Source of the DNA: CAIWKO01 sp964469155
Lineage (GTDB): Bacteria > Bacteroidota > Bacteroidia > Bacteroidales > CAIWKO01
Length of the DNA: 64,000 bases
Reading direction: 5' to 3'
Assembly (NCBI GenBank): GCA_964469155.1
Contig: CAYXXU010000010.1
Location: 1-64,000, forward strand
Part shown: piece by piece, positions 31,707 through 40,914 of the stretch
How positions within the stretch are numbered: position 1 is the stretch's first letter
Layout of the letters: each line of letters opens with the position of its first letter
Translations under genes and position numbers: made by a program
Notes under the pieces: model-generated
Seen by the model: only the letters and a program-made list of their open reading frames with translations
Database searches by the model: none
Told to the model about the DNA's origin: nothing

Positions 31707-34700
31707 TTATTTATCGCTAATCCCTACCACTTCATCATTATAATAAGTAAGCACGGCAATGAGTTTCCCGTTTTTATCATATTTGCGGCATTTTCCATGG
31801 GTGGTGCCAGAAATATAATTTACCGATTCTTTCAGTTTTCCGTCAGGATAATATTGTAGAATATAACCATCGGGTTCTCCGTCCACATAGTTTCTTTTTT
31901 CTTTTACCTGTCCGTTCGGATAATAATAGATATTCTCGCCCGATACGTCATCATCCTTATAATTTGATATTTCGTACAACTGCCCGGTTGAATAATACCT
32001 TTTGTATGGGCCCTGGTATAAACCTTTATTTACGGTGTATTGTCTGGCAATTTTCCCGTTCTTGAGATAGATGGTAATTTCAGCAGTTTCGTTATCCACC
32101 TCGGTGGTTTTTTCTTTTCCGCTGGCATCAAAATAAGTGTATGAAAGTAATTGATCGTGAAGGAACAAACGCTTGTGTTCCAACTGTCCGTCGGGGCTAT
32201 AGTACAAACTCACTCCTTCAAGCAGCCCATCAATAAATTCACAATCATACTCAGGTTTGCCATTCTCATAATATGAAATGTCTTTCCCGTTTCTTTTTCC
32301 GTTCCTATAATTCACTATCCTGTCAAGTTTGCCGTCTTCGGTATAGTATTCCCATTTTCCGTCGGTATCGCCGTATTTATAATTGCCTGTCGTGCTAACA
32401 TTGCCATTCCAGTAATACCATGTCCATTTACCATTTTTATACCCGTTAAAGAACTGGCCTTTTACATTAATTTTCCCGTTGGGAAAATAGAAAACATAAT
32501 CGCCGTTAAAATTACCATACTGAATATTGATCTCACTTTTTACCGGACCTCCCTTATAAAAATGATAGCTTTTCAGGCCGCTGGCATTGGTGTATCCAAT
32601 GCTATCGATTACATTTCCCAGTGAGTCGTAATTCATTGAACTGAGCAGAACCCCTTTGTAGAATGTTTCTGTTTCGAAAATCTTACCTGTGATGCTATAC
32701 TTTCTTTGTATGCCGTTTTTTTGGCCTTCGATATAAAAATTCTCTCCGGCTAACGATTTGTCAGGATTGTAGGTAGCCCAATAACCCTCAACATCATCCT
32801 TAAGATAGTTGCCGTGTGAATTGATGTTACCGTTTTTGTAATATTCCACATAATAACCGTCAGCCAGATCGTCTTTATAATGCAGTATTTTTTCAATTTT
32901 CCCGTTTGTGAAGAATGATTTTGCTTCACCCACTGATTTTCCGTCGACAAAACGGGATATGGATTCAATGTTGCCATTTTTGTCGTAAAATTTCCATTCA
33001 CCCTGTTTGTCTTCTTTACCGTAAACTCCGCTGCTGCTTTTCATGCCCGTTGAATAGAAACTTTCGAAATCGAAGGTGCCGCTCTTTTTCTTATCTTCTT
33101 TCACCACCTGTCCCTTTTTATTGTAATATTTATAACTTATGATCTCGCCTTTGCGGTATTCGCGTTCGTTATAAATTTTCCCATCAGTGTCATACTCTTT
33201 GCGTACACCGTTCAGTTTTCCGGTTTCATCAAAATCGGCCGTGACCGATACCACGCCATTTTCAAAGAAAAGAATGTTTTTACCCACAGGCTTATCATTA
33301 AGGTATTTTATCGAATCAGAAACCTGGCCGTTCTCATAGTATGAAATAAAATCGCCCTGCAGCACCCCTTTTACGTAATTGGCTTTTTGTCTGATCTTTC
33401 CATTGCGAAAATATAAGGTTTCGCTCAGGTTCTTTTTTCCCTCCAGATAATTTACTTCGCTCATGAGTTCTCCGCTGCTGTAATAGGTTTTTACCGGGCC
33501 GTCGAGTTTACCGTTCTTGTTGGTTCCTGTGAAGTATACCTGCCCGTTGGAGTAATACTCTTCATAGATACCATCCCTGATATCGTTCTTAAAGCTAATG
33601 GTTTTATCTTTTGCCCCCTCGTTTGAATAGGCAATCCCTTCGCCGTCTATCTTATCACTCTTATAGGGAATATGCGATTCAATGATACCCAGCAAAGAGT
33701 ATGAATCATAAGAAATCAGCTCTCCTTTCACATAGGTGGCTTTTGTTTTAAGGTTGCCATTTTCATGATACCATATCCATTCGCCATCTTTTTTACCGTC
33801 TTCAACAAATATACCCTTTGCTTTAAGCTTGCCATTGGCATGATAAAACTCAGTATAACCCAGGTAATCGGTCTTGGCGCTATTTAGAACGCCAAAGGAA
33901 CTGATGGCAAATCGTTTATTGGCCCTGAAAACATCTACCTTCTGCAATTTTCCGTTAAATTCCATATCATATTGCCTGTGTTGGTTATCCCAGGCATTCT
34001 TAAACCATTCAACAAAACCCGATAGCCTGGATTTATTCTTTTCTACTATCTTTTTATGAGCCTCGTTAGCGCTTGCCTGCAACAGATAGGTAGCAAACAG
34101 ATCGAATTTATTGTCTTTCAGCAGTTGCTTATAGAAGGGCACATAGGTCTTATACCAGAATCCTTTGGTTTCGGGATCATCGGGCAACTTATCGAAAAGC
34201 AGGTAGTCTTGTTTTATAAAGCTGAAATTAAGTTTCGAGGGTACTTTATATTTTTTGTTTAGAGCAACGTAATTCTTAATCAGTATATCAATTTCCGAAA
34301 AATCATCTCCATCAGTAATATCGAGCCCTTTGGGGTGAACGCTTTCCTCATACTTGGTGGTAACCATCTCGTTAATGCACAATAAGGCATTATTGGCCAT
34401 TTTCGAATCGGGGTCTAATAAAATATAGGTACTGAAAGCTAACAAGGCGAGTGAGGTTTTACCTTCGTTCATGGCCAGTATACCCAGGGCATAATGTGTT
34501 CCCGGATGAAAGGGATTCAATGCTTCCGACTTTTTATAACATTCAAATGCTTCCTTGTTTTTTTCGAGTTTTGTTAATGAGAATGCCTTATTAAAATAAA
34601 GCATGTTGGCCTTGGGAAAAAGTTTGCTGCCTGCCTCGTATAGTGCCACGGCATCTCCGTATTTCTGCAAATTATCGTAGCAGCATCCCATATCGGTATA

Positions 34701-35000
34701 GAGTTCGGGGCTCAGGTACAGGTCCATGCCAAGCGCTTTTTTACCCATGGCAATGCCTTCTTCATATTTTTCGAGCTGATAATAGGTCAGTGCCTGTTCG
34801 ACAACGGCAATATAATAATTGGTATCATTTTCCGGAATCTGACTGTATTCCTTCAGGGCCAGTTCGTATTTTCCATCTTCGTAGTATTCTACTCCTTTTT
34901 TGATCTTATCCGAAGAGTTGATAATTTCGGGTTTATCCTGGCTGAATGTGGCGCTGCTGAGCAGACAGAATACAAAAAGCAAAAGGGATTTGTTTCTCAT
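31707..35000 (-). CDS. Exported TPR protein with about twenty MORN/YwqK-type repeats
   Basis: A 1097-residue protein; the ATG at 35000 gives the signal peptide MRNKSLLLFVFCLLSSATFSQ, while the longer frame from 35039 would overlap the promoter. Residues about 35-210 are TPR helices (YYEDGKYELALKEYSQIP, LEKYEEGIAMGKKAL). From about residue 350 on, a run of about twenty 23-residue units with the core YYxNGxxxxxxxYxxGxxxG covers the rest. These are MORN-2/YwqK-type repeats that form a long beta-solenoid-like sheet. Such proteins are common in Bacteroidota and are likely scaffolds on the cell surface or in the periplasm. It is first in an operon with the two DUF3857 proteins. Confidence 0.88.
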   Translation of the reverse strand: MRNKSLLLFVFCLLSSATFSQDKPEIINSSDKIKKGVEYYEDGKYELALKEYSQIPENDTNYYIAVVEQALTYYQLEKYEEGIAMGKKALGMDLYLSPELYTDMGCCYDNLQKYGDAVALYEAGSKLFPKANMLYFNKAFSLTKLEKNKEAFECYKKSEALNPFHPGTHYALGILAMNEGKTSLALLAFSTYILLDPDSKMANNALLCINEMVTTKYEESVHPKGLDITDGDDFSEIDILIKNYVALNKKYKVPSKLNFSFIKQDYLLFDKLPDDPETKGFWYKTYVPFYKQLLKDNKFDLFATYLLQASANEAHKKIVEKNKSRLSGFVEWFKNAWDNQHRQYDMEFNGKLQKVDVFRANKRFAISSFGVLNSAKTDYLGYTEFYHANGKLKAKGIFVEDGKKDGEWIWYHENGNLKTKATYVKGELISYDSYSLLGIIESHIPYKSDKIDGEGIAYSNEGAKDKTISFKNDIRDGIYEEYYSNGQVYFTGTNKNGKLDGPVKTYYSSGELMSEVNYLEGKKNLSETLYFRNGKIRQKANYVKGVLQGDFISYYENGQVSDSIKYLNDKPVGKNILFFENGVVSVTADFDETGKLNGVRKEYDTDGKIYNEREYRKGEIISYKYYNKKGQVVKEDKKKSGTFDFESFYSTGMKSSSGVYGKEDKQGEWKFYDKNGNIESISRFVDGKSVGEAKSFFTNGKIEKILHYKDDLADGYYVEYYKNGNINSHGNYLKDDVEGYWATYNPDKSLAGENFYIEGQKNGIQRKYSITGKIFETETFYKGVLLSSMNYDSLGNVIDSIGYTNASGLKSYHFYKGGPVKSEINIQYGNFNGDYVFYFPNGKINVKGQFFNGYKNGKWTWYYWNGNVSTTGNYKYGDTDGKWEYYTEDGKLDRIVNYRNGKRNGKDISYYENGKPEYDCEFIDGLLEGVSLYYSPDGQLEHKRLFLHDQLLSYTYFDASGKEKTTEVDNETAEITIYLKNGKIARQYTVNKGLYQGPYKRYYSTGQLYEISNYKDDDVSGENIYYYPNGQVKEKRNYVDGEPDGYILQYYPDGKLKESVNYISGTTHGKCRKYDKNGKLIAVLTYYNDEVVGISDK

Positions 35001-35036
35001 GTTTCCGGTTTTTTTTGATTCATAAAAATAATTCGA

Positions 35037-35067
35037 CAAATTTAAATGGTGTAAATTAATAAAACAA
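35037..35067 (-). promoter_or_regulatory. Bacteroidota-type promoter of the TPR/MORN-DUF3857 operon
   Basis: On the minus strand TTG (35067-35065), 20 bases, then TAAATTTG (35044-35037), an exact TAnnTTTG. The ATG at 35000 is 37 bases downstream. Confidence 0.75.
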
Positions 35068-35132
35068 GAAAATATTAAAATTTCTTTAAAATAATTTACA
35101 GTGTTTGGTTATCAGATGCCGGGGAGAAAAAG

Positions 35133-35170
35133 AAAAACTCCCGGAGCAATTGGTGGCTACGGGAGTTTTT
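35133..35170 (-). terminator. Terminator after the large FN3/MAM-like protein gene
   Basis: AAAAACTCCCG (35133-35143) pairs perfectly with CGGGAGTTTTT (35160-35170). On the minus strand it ends in a T run and lies 61 bases after the stop codon at 35231. Confidence 0.88.
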
Positions 35171-35230
35171 ATATTGGAAATTATTGATGAGCTTTAGTCC
35201 GACTTAGCAATATAATCTGAAGAGCAGGCG

Positions 35231-38200
35231 CTAGGGTCTTATCACTTGCACGGCTGGTGGCTTCGAATTATTGTCTATTATAGTCATATCAGAACCATCC
35301 ACAATGCCATCGCCGTTTACATCCTCAGGAAAGTATCCCAGTAAAGCAGGAGGTTTACTGGCATTGTCTATCAACAACATATCTGTTCCGTCAACAATGC
35401 CATCCTGAAGTCCTGACACAGCAATATCACCGGCCCAGATAGCCCATATAGTACCCATTGATTTTAGGTTACTGCCATAACCCATATTCTGTGCTGTTGT
35501 GAAATCCCAATTGAAAGGACCAGCACCACTAAAATCAACCCAATCGCCACTCCAGGTTTCTATGCTGTTGCGATGTTTTATTACTATATAGTAGGTACCT
35601 GTGATGGTGCCGGGAAGGGTGGGAATAGTTAAGGTCCCATCAGCATTAAGTTCCACACCAATGTATGTGTAAGCCAGGGTAAATGGAGTAACTGATTGGT
35701 ACAATTCAACCCTTACGGTATCGACTACCGGTGCTGTGAATTTTGGACCGGCAACATCCTGTGCCTGGTTCATAGTGCCTGTAGATGTATTATATAAACC
35801 TTCGAGGAAGAGTTTCACATTAAGGGTTTTGGTAGTTGGAGCTGGCACATACACTTCAATATCATCAATCAGCCAGGCATGTGCATACGTTCCTTCATAT
35901 AAAAATGCAAGTTGTATGGTGTTACCGGCATAAGCAGAAAGGGAAACTACAGCCTGTTCCCAGGGCTCTAATACGGTGGTTGGGGACCATACCACATCAT
36001 AAGTTTGCCAGCCATCGGAGGAAACCAGTACAGAGTTTTGTCCATAGTCAGCTGGATATACATTGTACGACCAAAAAGAAAGTTCTACATTAGTCGCTGC
36101 CGGAAGAACCAATTCAGGTGAAAACACTGCCCCAGATTCTGCATAACCAGAAGCACCATACAAATGTCCTATGCTCTGGGTTCCGCCGGGAGTGTGATTG
36201 TCAGTGTACAATGTCCAATTTTCTCCTCCGCCATCTATATCCTGCACTGTCCAACAACCAAGTGATGGAGATGTGGGCTCAAAATCTTCGGTAAAAGGAA
36301 GTGAGTAGGCATTGCAGGGGGTTGTGAAAGTAAAAGGACCTGCCCAGACCGATGTCCCATTGCTACCACAATTCGATTGCACATAAAAATCATAAGAAGT
36401 AGAAGCTGTTAATGTACCTATTGGTATAGAATAAGAATTCGCTGTCAGACCATTAACCGCATTGCCTCCGACATGATTAAAGCCTTCCAGTCCCCAATCA
36501 ATATTCCATAAAGTACCGGTTGGGTCGGTCCATCCCAGATCAGCGCCTGTTTGTGTGAGATTGGTAATAGTAAGTGACGTTGGGGCAGGACAGGATGGTG
36601 ATTCATTTACAAGAATATCATCAATCAGCCAGGCATGAGCATACGTTCCTTCATATAAAAATGCAAGTTGTATGGTGTTACCGGCATAAGCAGAAAGTGA
36701 AACTACAGCCTGCTCCCAGGTTGCTTCTGCAACTGTAGTTGGTGCCCAAACTACATCGTAAGTTTGCCAGCCATTGGTCGAAACCAGTACAGAATTTTGT
36801 CCGTAGTAGCTTGCATCCAAATTGTATGACCAAAATGACAGTTCAACAATAGTTGCTGCAGGCAGAATCAACTCAGGCGAAAACACTGCACCAGACTCAG
36901 CATAACCAGAAGCCCCATACAAATGTCCAATCCCCTGGGCACCGCCGGGGGTATGATTGTCAGTGTACAATGTCCAATATTCTCCTCCACCATCAATATC
37001 CTGAACCGTCCAGCAACCGAGTGATGGAGATGTGGGCTCAAAATTTTCAGTAAAAGGAAGCGAGTAGGCATTGCATGGAGTCATGAAAGTAAAAGGTCCG
37101 GCCCAGGCAGATAACCCCGTGGCACCACAATTTGATTGCACATAGAAATCATAAGAAGTAGATGCCGTTAGTGTACCTACAGGTATTGTATAAGAATTAG
37201 ATGTCAGGCCATTCACAGGGTTTCCACCTGTATGATTAAAGCCCTGAAGGCCCCAATCAATATTCCATAAAGTGCCTGTTGGATCGGTCCAGCCCAAAAC
37301 AGCGCCTGTTTGTGTGAGATTGCTAACAGTAAGTAAGGTGGGTGCAGGACAAATAACACCTTCAGTAATACTTACCAAATCCAATCCAATAAAAGCACCA
37401 TCAGTTTGATTGTCTGCTACATGTTCGTTAAATGCAATATACACATTCTGACCGGCATACCCAGTCAATGGAATAGTAAATTGTTTCCAATCTCCCTGTA
37501 TCAGTTGAGAATTATTAATGGCCAAAAGAGTTGTTGTAAAACTTGCCACGGCATTTGTCGTAGTTGATATTTTTATGTCTACATAATCAGCATAAGCCGA
37601 AAACAAATACATATAAAAGCTCAATTGGGCATTGGCCGGCACTGCAATTTGAGGTGAAATAAGCCATTGGTCGTTAGAGCTGGCACCACCGGTTGTCCAG
37701 GTGCAATAGGCTGCTTTTGACCCACCGCCAGTAGGAACTGTCATCGTTCCACCTGTAAATCCTGGCAAGGGAGTAGTCCCGGATGTAATAGAAGCCCATC
37801 CTGTGCCGCCGTCGGGGCTTGATTTTGACCAGCATGCAGGTGGAAATACACCTCCTTCGAAACTCTCTGAAAAAGGAGTATTAGAGATTGCACAAACCGT
37901 TGAGAAGGTATATGGGCCTGACCAAACGCTATTAATACTTCCCGCACAATTGGACCGTACATAATACTGGTAAACAGTGCCTGAAGAAAGACCGGAAATA
38001 GGATTATTGGTGCTTGAACCGGTAGAGGTTCCTGATCCGGTGGGTTGAGCCAGGGGTGCTACTCCATATACATATTCCCAGGCAGTAGCAGTTCCGTTGG
38101 GTGTCCAGGTTAAATTAGCAGAGTTGGTGGTTATTGAGGTAGCATTTAAAGCGCTTGGGGCCAGGCAGGCCGGAGGCGGACCCACCTGGGCTTCAATACC

Positions 38201-39715
38201 GTATTTAAGATCGCTTCCTGTCGGAAGAGCGGTTAAAGTTCCGCCGGATAAAGACATCACATAATAAAAAGTATTATCACGCTGGGGAGTTTCAGAATAT
38301 ACACCAACGGGATAATACTGCGCAGTACCTGCAGTCTGGGCGAAACCAATGTAAAAATCGGCATTGGTAAATGAAGGAGGTACAGGAAAAGAAAAATATT
38401 TAGTAGTACCCAAATCACCAGCCTGAACCACATAACTTCCGCTTGTTGCCACAATACTTCCGCTGCTGTTCATAACAACGGCATAAATGGTGTTTCCGGT
38501 AGTGGCAGCGTCGGACGAAATTACTAGGTTTGCTCCATTCACATATCCCAATCCATGCATGGTAAATTTTGAAGCAAAAATTCCGGCGTTAGGATAAGTA
38601 AATCCATATCCTCCTGAGTTTGCAAGGCTGTAACTATATCCAAAAAGATTCGAATTTACATTGACGGGTATGGTCAAAGTATTATTTGATGGCCATGTTT
38701 CACCAGCAATAGTTGAGGTTGTGGCTGTTATATTAACATTTTCCTGCAGGGTGGGTGACCATGCTGTAAAATTGACAACAGATGAACTGTTTGCAGCCAA
38801 TGCCGTTACATTTTGGGTGGCGGTATATCGGGTGGTTGAGGTGGCCTGATCTTTAACAGTTATGGTAAGGTCGAAGGTTTTGGCCGCACTTGTTAAATTG
38901 TTAACCCTCACGCCCACAGTGCAAGGAACTCCGTAAACCGTCGGAACTTTTTCAGTGGTATAAATATTTGTTACAGAGATCACATCCTCATACGAAGAAG
39001 TACCAATGCGGGTAATCGGTCTGTGTAAGGCTGCCGTTAAAGTTGCCGGTAAACTTGAAGTACTTCTGGCACTTGCAATTCCATTCGTCAGGTCGGTATT
39101 AGTATCATAATAGGTTGCCACGGTGCCTGCAGTGCCTGTTGAGCTAAATTCCCAGGCTATATAAAGACCTGATCCCGTATATGTAAATGATGAACCTCCT
39201 GTAAACGGAACATCGTAGGTGCCGACAACTAAAGGAGTTGTCCAACTGGTATTGTTACAGGCAAGGGTGAAACCTGAAATGGCCGTGGCCCAAGTAGTGG
39301 AAAGTAAAAAGGTGGTATTGGTGGTATTAAGGAGATAGATTTTTAATGTGCCGGTTAATGCACCTGTTCCGGCCTGCATTATCGACCATCCTATCGAATT
39401 AATAACAGAAGAATTTGGCAAACCCGAAGCAGCCATTTCTGCAGGTGTTAACAGATAGATACTTCTTTGGTATTTGTAGGTATTTCCGGGAGCCCGTCCA
39501 CTGGAAGAATAGCCGTTGGCCACAGAAGGAGCGGATAATATCGGGGAACTCTTTGGCATGATGTAAGGAGTTACCTGATTTAGTGTCGTAGCCTTGTGTG
39601 CATAAACTGCTGAGGCCTCGCTTCCCACAACTCCGGTTGTGGCCTGCGATTTAAATTGCCCGAAACTGCTTCCTATGAAAACTAAGGAAACCAAAAATAA
39701 TAATAATTTCTTCAT
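35231..39715 (-). CDS. Large secreted multidomain adhesin-like protein with dockerin-like tail
   Basis: A 1494-residue protein from the ATG at 39715, which gives signal peptide MKKLLLFLVSLVFIGSSFGQ; the longer frame from 39919 adds 68 residues without support. After an N-terminal beta region (about 30-550) there are alternating fibronectin type III domains (APSALNATSITTNSANLTW and similar) and cleaved-adhesin/MAM-like jelly-roll domains (SFEGGVFPPACW, ENFEPTSPSLGCWTVQDIDG). One FN3-plus-jelly-roll unit of 252 residues is duplicated in tandem. The last 190 residues are the module shared with the proteins at 40101 and 50852, ending in two DGIVDGTD-type calcium loops and VIRP. It should be surface-exposed and act in adhesion. 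No enzyme domain is visible. Confidence 0.88.
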   Translation of the reverse strand: MKKLLLFLVSLVFIGSSFGQFKSQATTGVVGSEASAVYAHKATTLNQVTPYIMPKSSPILSAPSVANGYSSSGRAPGNTYKYQRSIYLLTPAEMAASGLPNSSVINSIGWSIMQAGTGALTGTLKIYLLNTTNTTFLLSTTWATAISGFTLACNNTSWTTPLVVGTYDVPFTGGSSFTYTGSGLYIAWEFSSTGTAGTVATYYDTNTDLTNGIASARSTSSLPATLTAALHRPITRIGTSSYEDVISVTNIYTTEKVPTVYGVPCTVGVRVNNLTSAAKTFDLTITVKDQATSTTRYTATQNVTALAANSSSVVNFTAWSPTLQENVNITATTSTIAGETWPSNNTLTIPVNVNSNLFGYSYSLANSGGYGFTYPNAGIFASKFTMHGLGYVNGANLVISSDAATTGNTIYAVVMNSSGSIVATSGSYVVQAGDLGTTKYFSFPVPPSFTNADFYIGFAQTAGTAQYYPVGVYSETPQRDNTFYYVMSLSGGTLTALPTGSDLKYGIEAQVGPPPACLAPSALNATSITTNSANLTWTPNGTATAWEYVYGVAPLAQPTGSGTSTGSSTNNPISGLSSGTVYQYYVRSNCAGSINSVWSGPYTFSTVCAISNTPFSESFEGGVFPPACWSKSSPDGGTGWASITSGTTPLPGFTGGTMTVPTGGGSKAAYCTWTTGGASSNDQWLISPQIAVPANAQLSFYMYLFSAYADYVDIKISTTTNAVASFTTTLLAINNSQLIQGDWKQFTIPLTGYAGQNVYIAFNEHVADNQTDGAFIGLDLVSITEGVICPAPTLLTVSNLTQTGAVLGWTDPTGTLWNIDWGLQGFNHTGGNPVNGLTSNSYTIPVGTLTASTSYDFYVQSNCGATGLSAWAGPFTFMTPCNAYSLPFTENFEPTSPSLGCWTVQDIDGGGEYWTLYTDNHTPGGAQGIGHLYGASGYAESGAVFSPELILPAATIVELSFWSYNLDASYYGQNSVLVSTNGWQTYDVVWAPTTVAEATWEQAVVSLSAYAGNTIQLAFLYEGTYAHAWLIDDILVNESPSCPAPTSLTITNLTQTGADLGWTDPTGTLWNIDWGLEGFNHVGGNAVNGLTANSYSIPIGTLTASTSYDFYVQSNCGSNGTSVWAGPFTFTTPCNAYSLPFTEDFEPTSPSLGCWTVQDIDGGGENWTLYTDNHTPGGTQSIGHLYGASGYAESGAVFSPELVLPAATNVELSFWSYNVYPADYGQNSVLVSSDGWQTYDVVWSPTTVLEPWEQAVVSLSAYAGNTIQLAFLYEGTYAHAWLIDDIEVYVPAPTTKTLNVKLFLEGLYNTSTGTMNQAQDVAGPKFTAPVVDTVRVELYQSVTPFTLAYTYIGVELNADGTLTIPTLPGTITGTYYIVIKHRNSIETWSGDWVDFSGAGPFNWDFTTAQNMGYGSNLKSMGTIWAIWAGDIAVSGLQDGIVDGTDMLLIDNASKPPALLGYFPEDVNGDGIVDGSDMTIIDNNSKPPAVQVIRP
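35861..37372. repeat. 756-bp in-frame tandem duplication within the adhesin-like gene
   Basis: Bases 35861-36616 and 36617-37372 are near-identical over long stretches (for example the shared run starting ATCATCAATCAGCCAGGCAT). The offset is 756 bases, or 252 codons, equal to one FN3 plus one jelly-roll domain. Confidence 0.85.
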
Positions 39716-39991
39716 AATAATACTGTCTTTTAGGTTAATAATAAATGAATGATAAATTATAATAGATATGTTTATTAAAAAATTAGGAGGTGCTAATGTA
39801 CAATAAATATTTGCTTGAGGCAAATTATTATGATTGTTTTTTTCAACTTTCTTCAATCCTGTTTTGTAAATAGCTGTTAGTGGTTTTTTTAATAGATATT
39901 TTGACCTGATTTCAGCCATAGGGATTTAGCGAAATGATGAAATTATACCCTATTATTATTACTGCTATCGGCATTAGGCTGACAAAGGCAT
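39716..39991. other. Gene-free gap upstream of the adhesin-like gene
   Basis: The gap between 39716 and 40100 holds no gene. It contains the 5' leader of the adhesin-like gene, a sequence at 39917-39938 whose minus strand (TCATTTCGCTAAATCCCTA) loosely resembles the shared elements at 46256 and 47876, and the terminator of the next gene at 39992. No exact TAnnTTTG close to the ATG was seen. Confidence 0.4.
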
Positions 39992-40034
39992 AAAAAAAAA
40001 CTTCCGGATCACAGCAACCCGGAAGTCTCTTTTT
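39992..40034 (-). terminator. Bidirectional terminator after the small module protein gene
   Basis: ACTTCCGG (40000-40007) pairs with CCGGAAGT (40019-40026), with a run of nine A on the left (T on the minus strand) and T residues on the right. It serves the minus-strand operon ending at 40101. Confidence 0.88.
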
Positions 40035-40100
40035 TATCTTCCCTAAAAGTCTGATAGCCATCAGCCTAATAGCCTATATCCAAATATCCTTTTCTTATTG

Positions 40101-40904
40101 TTATGGTCTTATCACTTGCACTGCCGGTGGCTTCGAATTATTATCGATCATGGTCATATCCGAGCCATCCACAATGCCATCGCCATTTACATCCTCAGGA
40201 TAATATCCCTGCAAAGCAGGGGGTTTGCTGGCATTATCAACGGCAGTCATATCCGAACCATCGACGATTCCATCCTGTGTTGGATCGCCGCCCCAGATGG
40301 CATAAACTGTGCCCATCAGCTTTTGATTATTGCCATAGGCCTGCGAAGCTGCTGTGCTGAAATCGTAACTGAATGGGCCTGCTCCACTAAAATTGTAAGG
40401 TTGGGCGCTCCATGTCTCTATACTATTCCGGTGCCTGATGGTAATATAGTACGAACCATTAGTATTTGAAGGCAGATTATTGATCTGAAGGCTTCCATCA
40501 GTATGCAGGTCAATATTATTGTCCTCGTAGAATATTCCATAGGGGGTAGCACTGTTATGCAATTCAACACTTACTTTGTCGGCAATGCCGGCTGAGAATT
40601 GCGGCCCTGAAGTGCCTTGTGCCTGGTTCATCATACCTCCTCCGGCATAGAGGCCTTCCAGAAATATTTTTATGGCTATCTGTTTTGCCATAATCTGCTG
40701 CCAGGTTTGCAGGAAACCTTGTGAGAGTGTGACGCTGCTGCCCGCCTGGGTGCCTATGATGGGTTCGCCTATGGCGAAGGCAAGGTAGCCTCCACTATAT
40801 TGAGTACTACCGCCCATGGAGTTTATTACTACGGGCTGAACCTGTTGTGCCTGCAAGGAGAGGCAGAGGGCGAGGATACTGAATGTTATTATTAGCTTTT
40901 TCAT
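40101..40904 (-). CDS. Small secreted protein consisting mainly of the dockerin-like C-terminal module
   Basis: A 267-residue protein with signal peptide MKKLIITFSILALCLSLQA. Residues 25-70 (VINSMGGSTQYSGGYLAFAIGEP...LSQGFLQ) are a short beta segment often found before sorting domains in Bacteroidota surface proteins. The remaining 190 residues are the module shared with the proteins at 35231 and 50852: KIFLEGLYAGG, IADKVSVELHN, YYITIRHRNSIETW, and two loops D-x-T-x-D-G-I-V-D and D-x-N-G-D-G-I-V-D before the VIRP end. It is the smallest carrier of that module and starts 10 bases after the tail-fibre-like gene at 40915, so the two are co-transcribed. Role unknown; a cell-surface attachment or sorting partner is plausible. 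Confidence 0.82.
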   Translation of the reverse strand: MKKLIITFSILALCLSLQAQQVQPVVINSMGGSTQYSGGYLAFAIGEPIIGTQAGSSVTLSQGFLQTWQQIMAKQIAIKIFLEGLYAGGGMMNQAQGTSGPQFSAGIADKVSVELHNSATPYGIFYEDNNIDLHTDGSLQINNLPSNTNGSYYITIRHRNSIETWSAQPYNFSGAGPFSYDFSTAASQAYGNNQKLMGTVYAIWGGDPTQDGIVDGSDMTAVDNASKPPALQGYYPEDVNGDGIVDGSDMTMIDNNSKPPAVQVIRP

Positions 40905-40914
40905 ACCTTTAGTT

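Noticed and set aside
35231..39919. Start of the adhesin-like protein at 39919
   Set aside because: The ATG at 39715 yields a clean signal peptide, while the upstream 68 residues do not.
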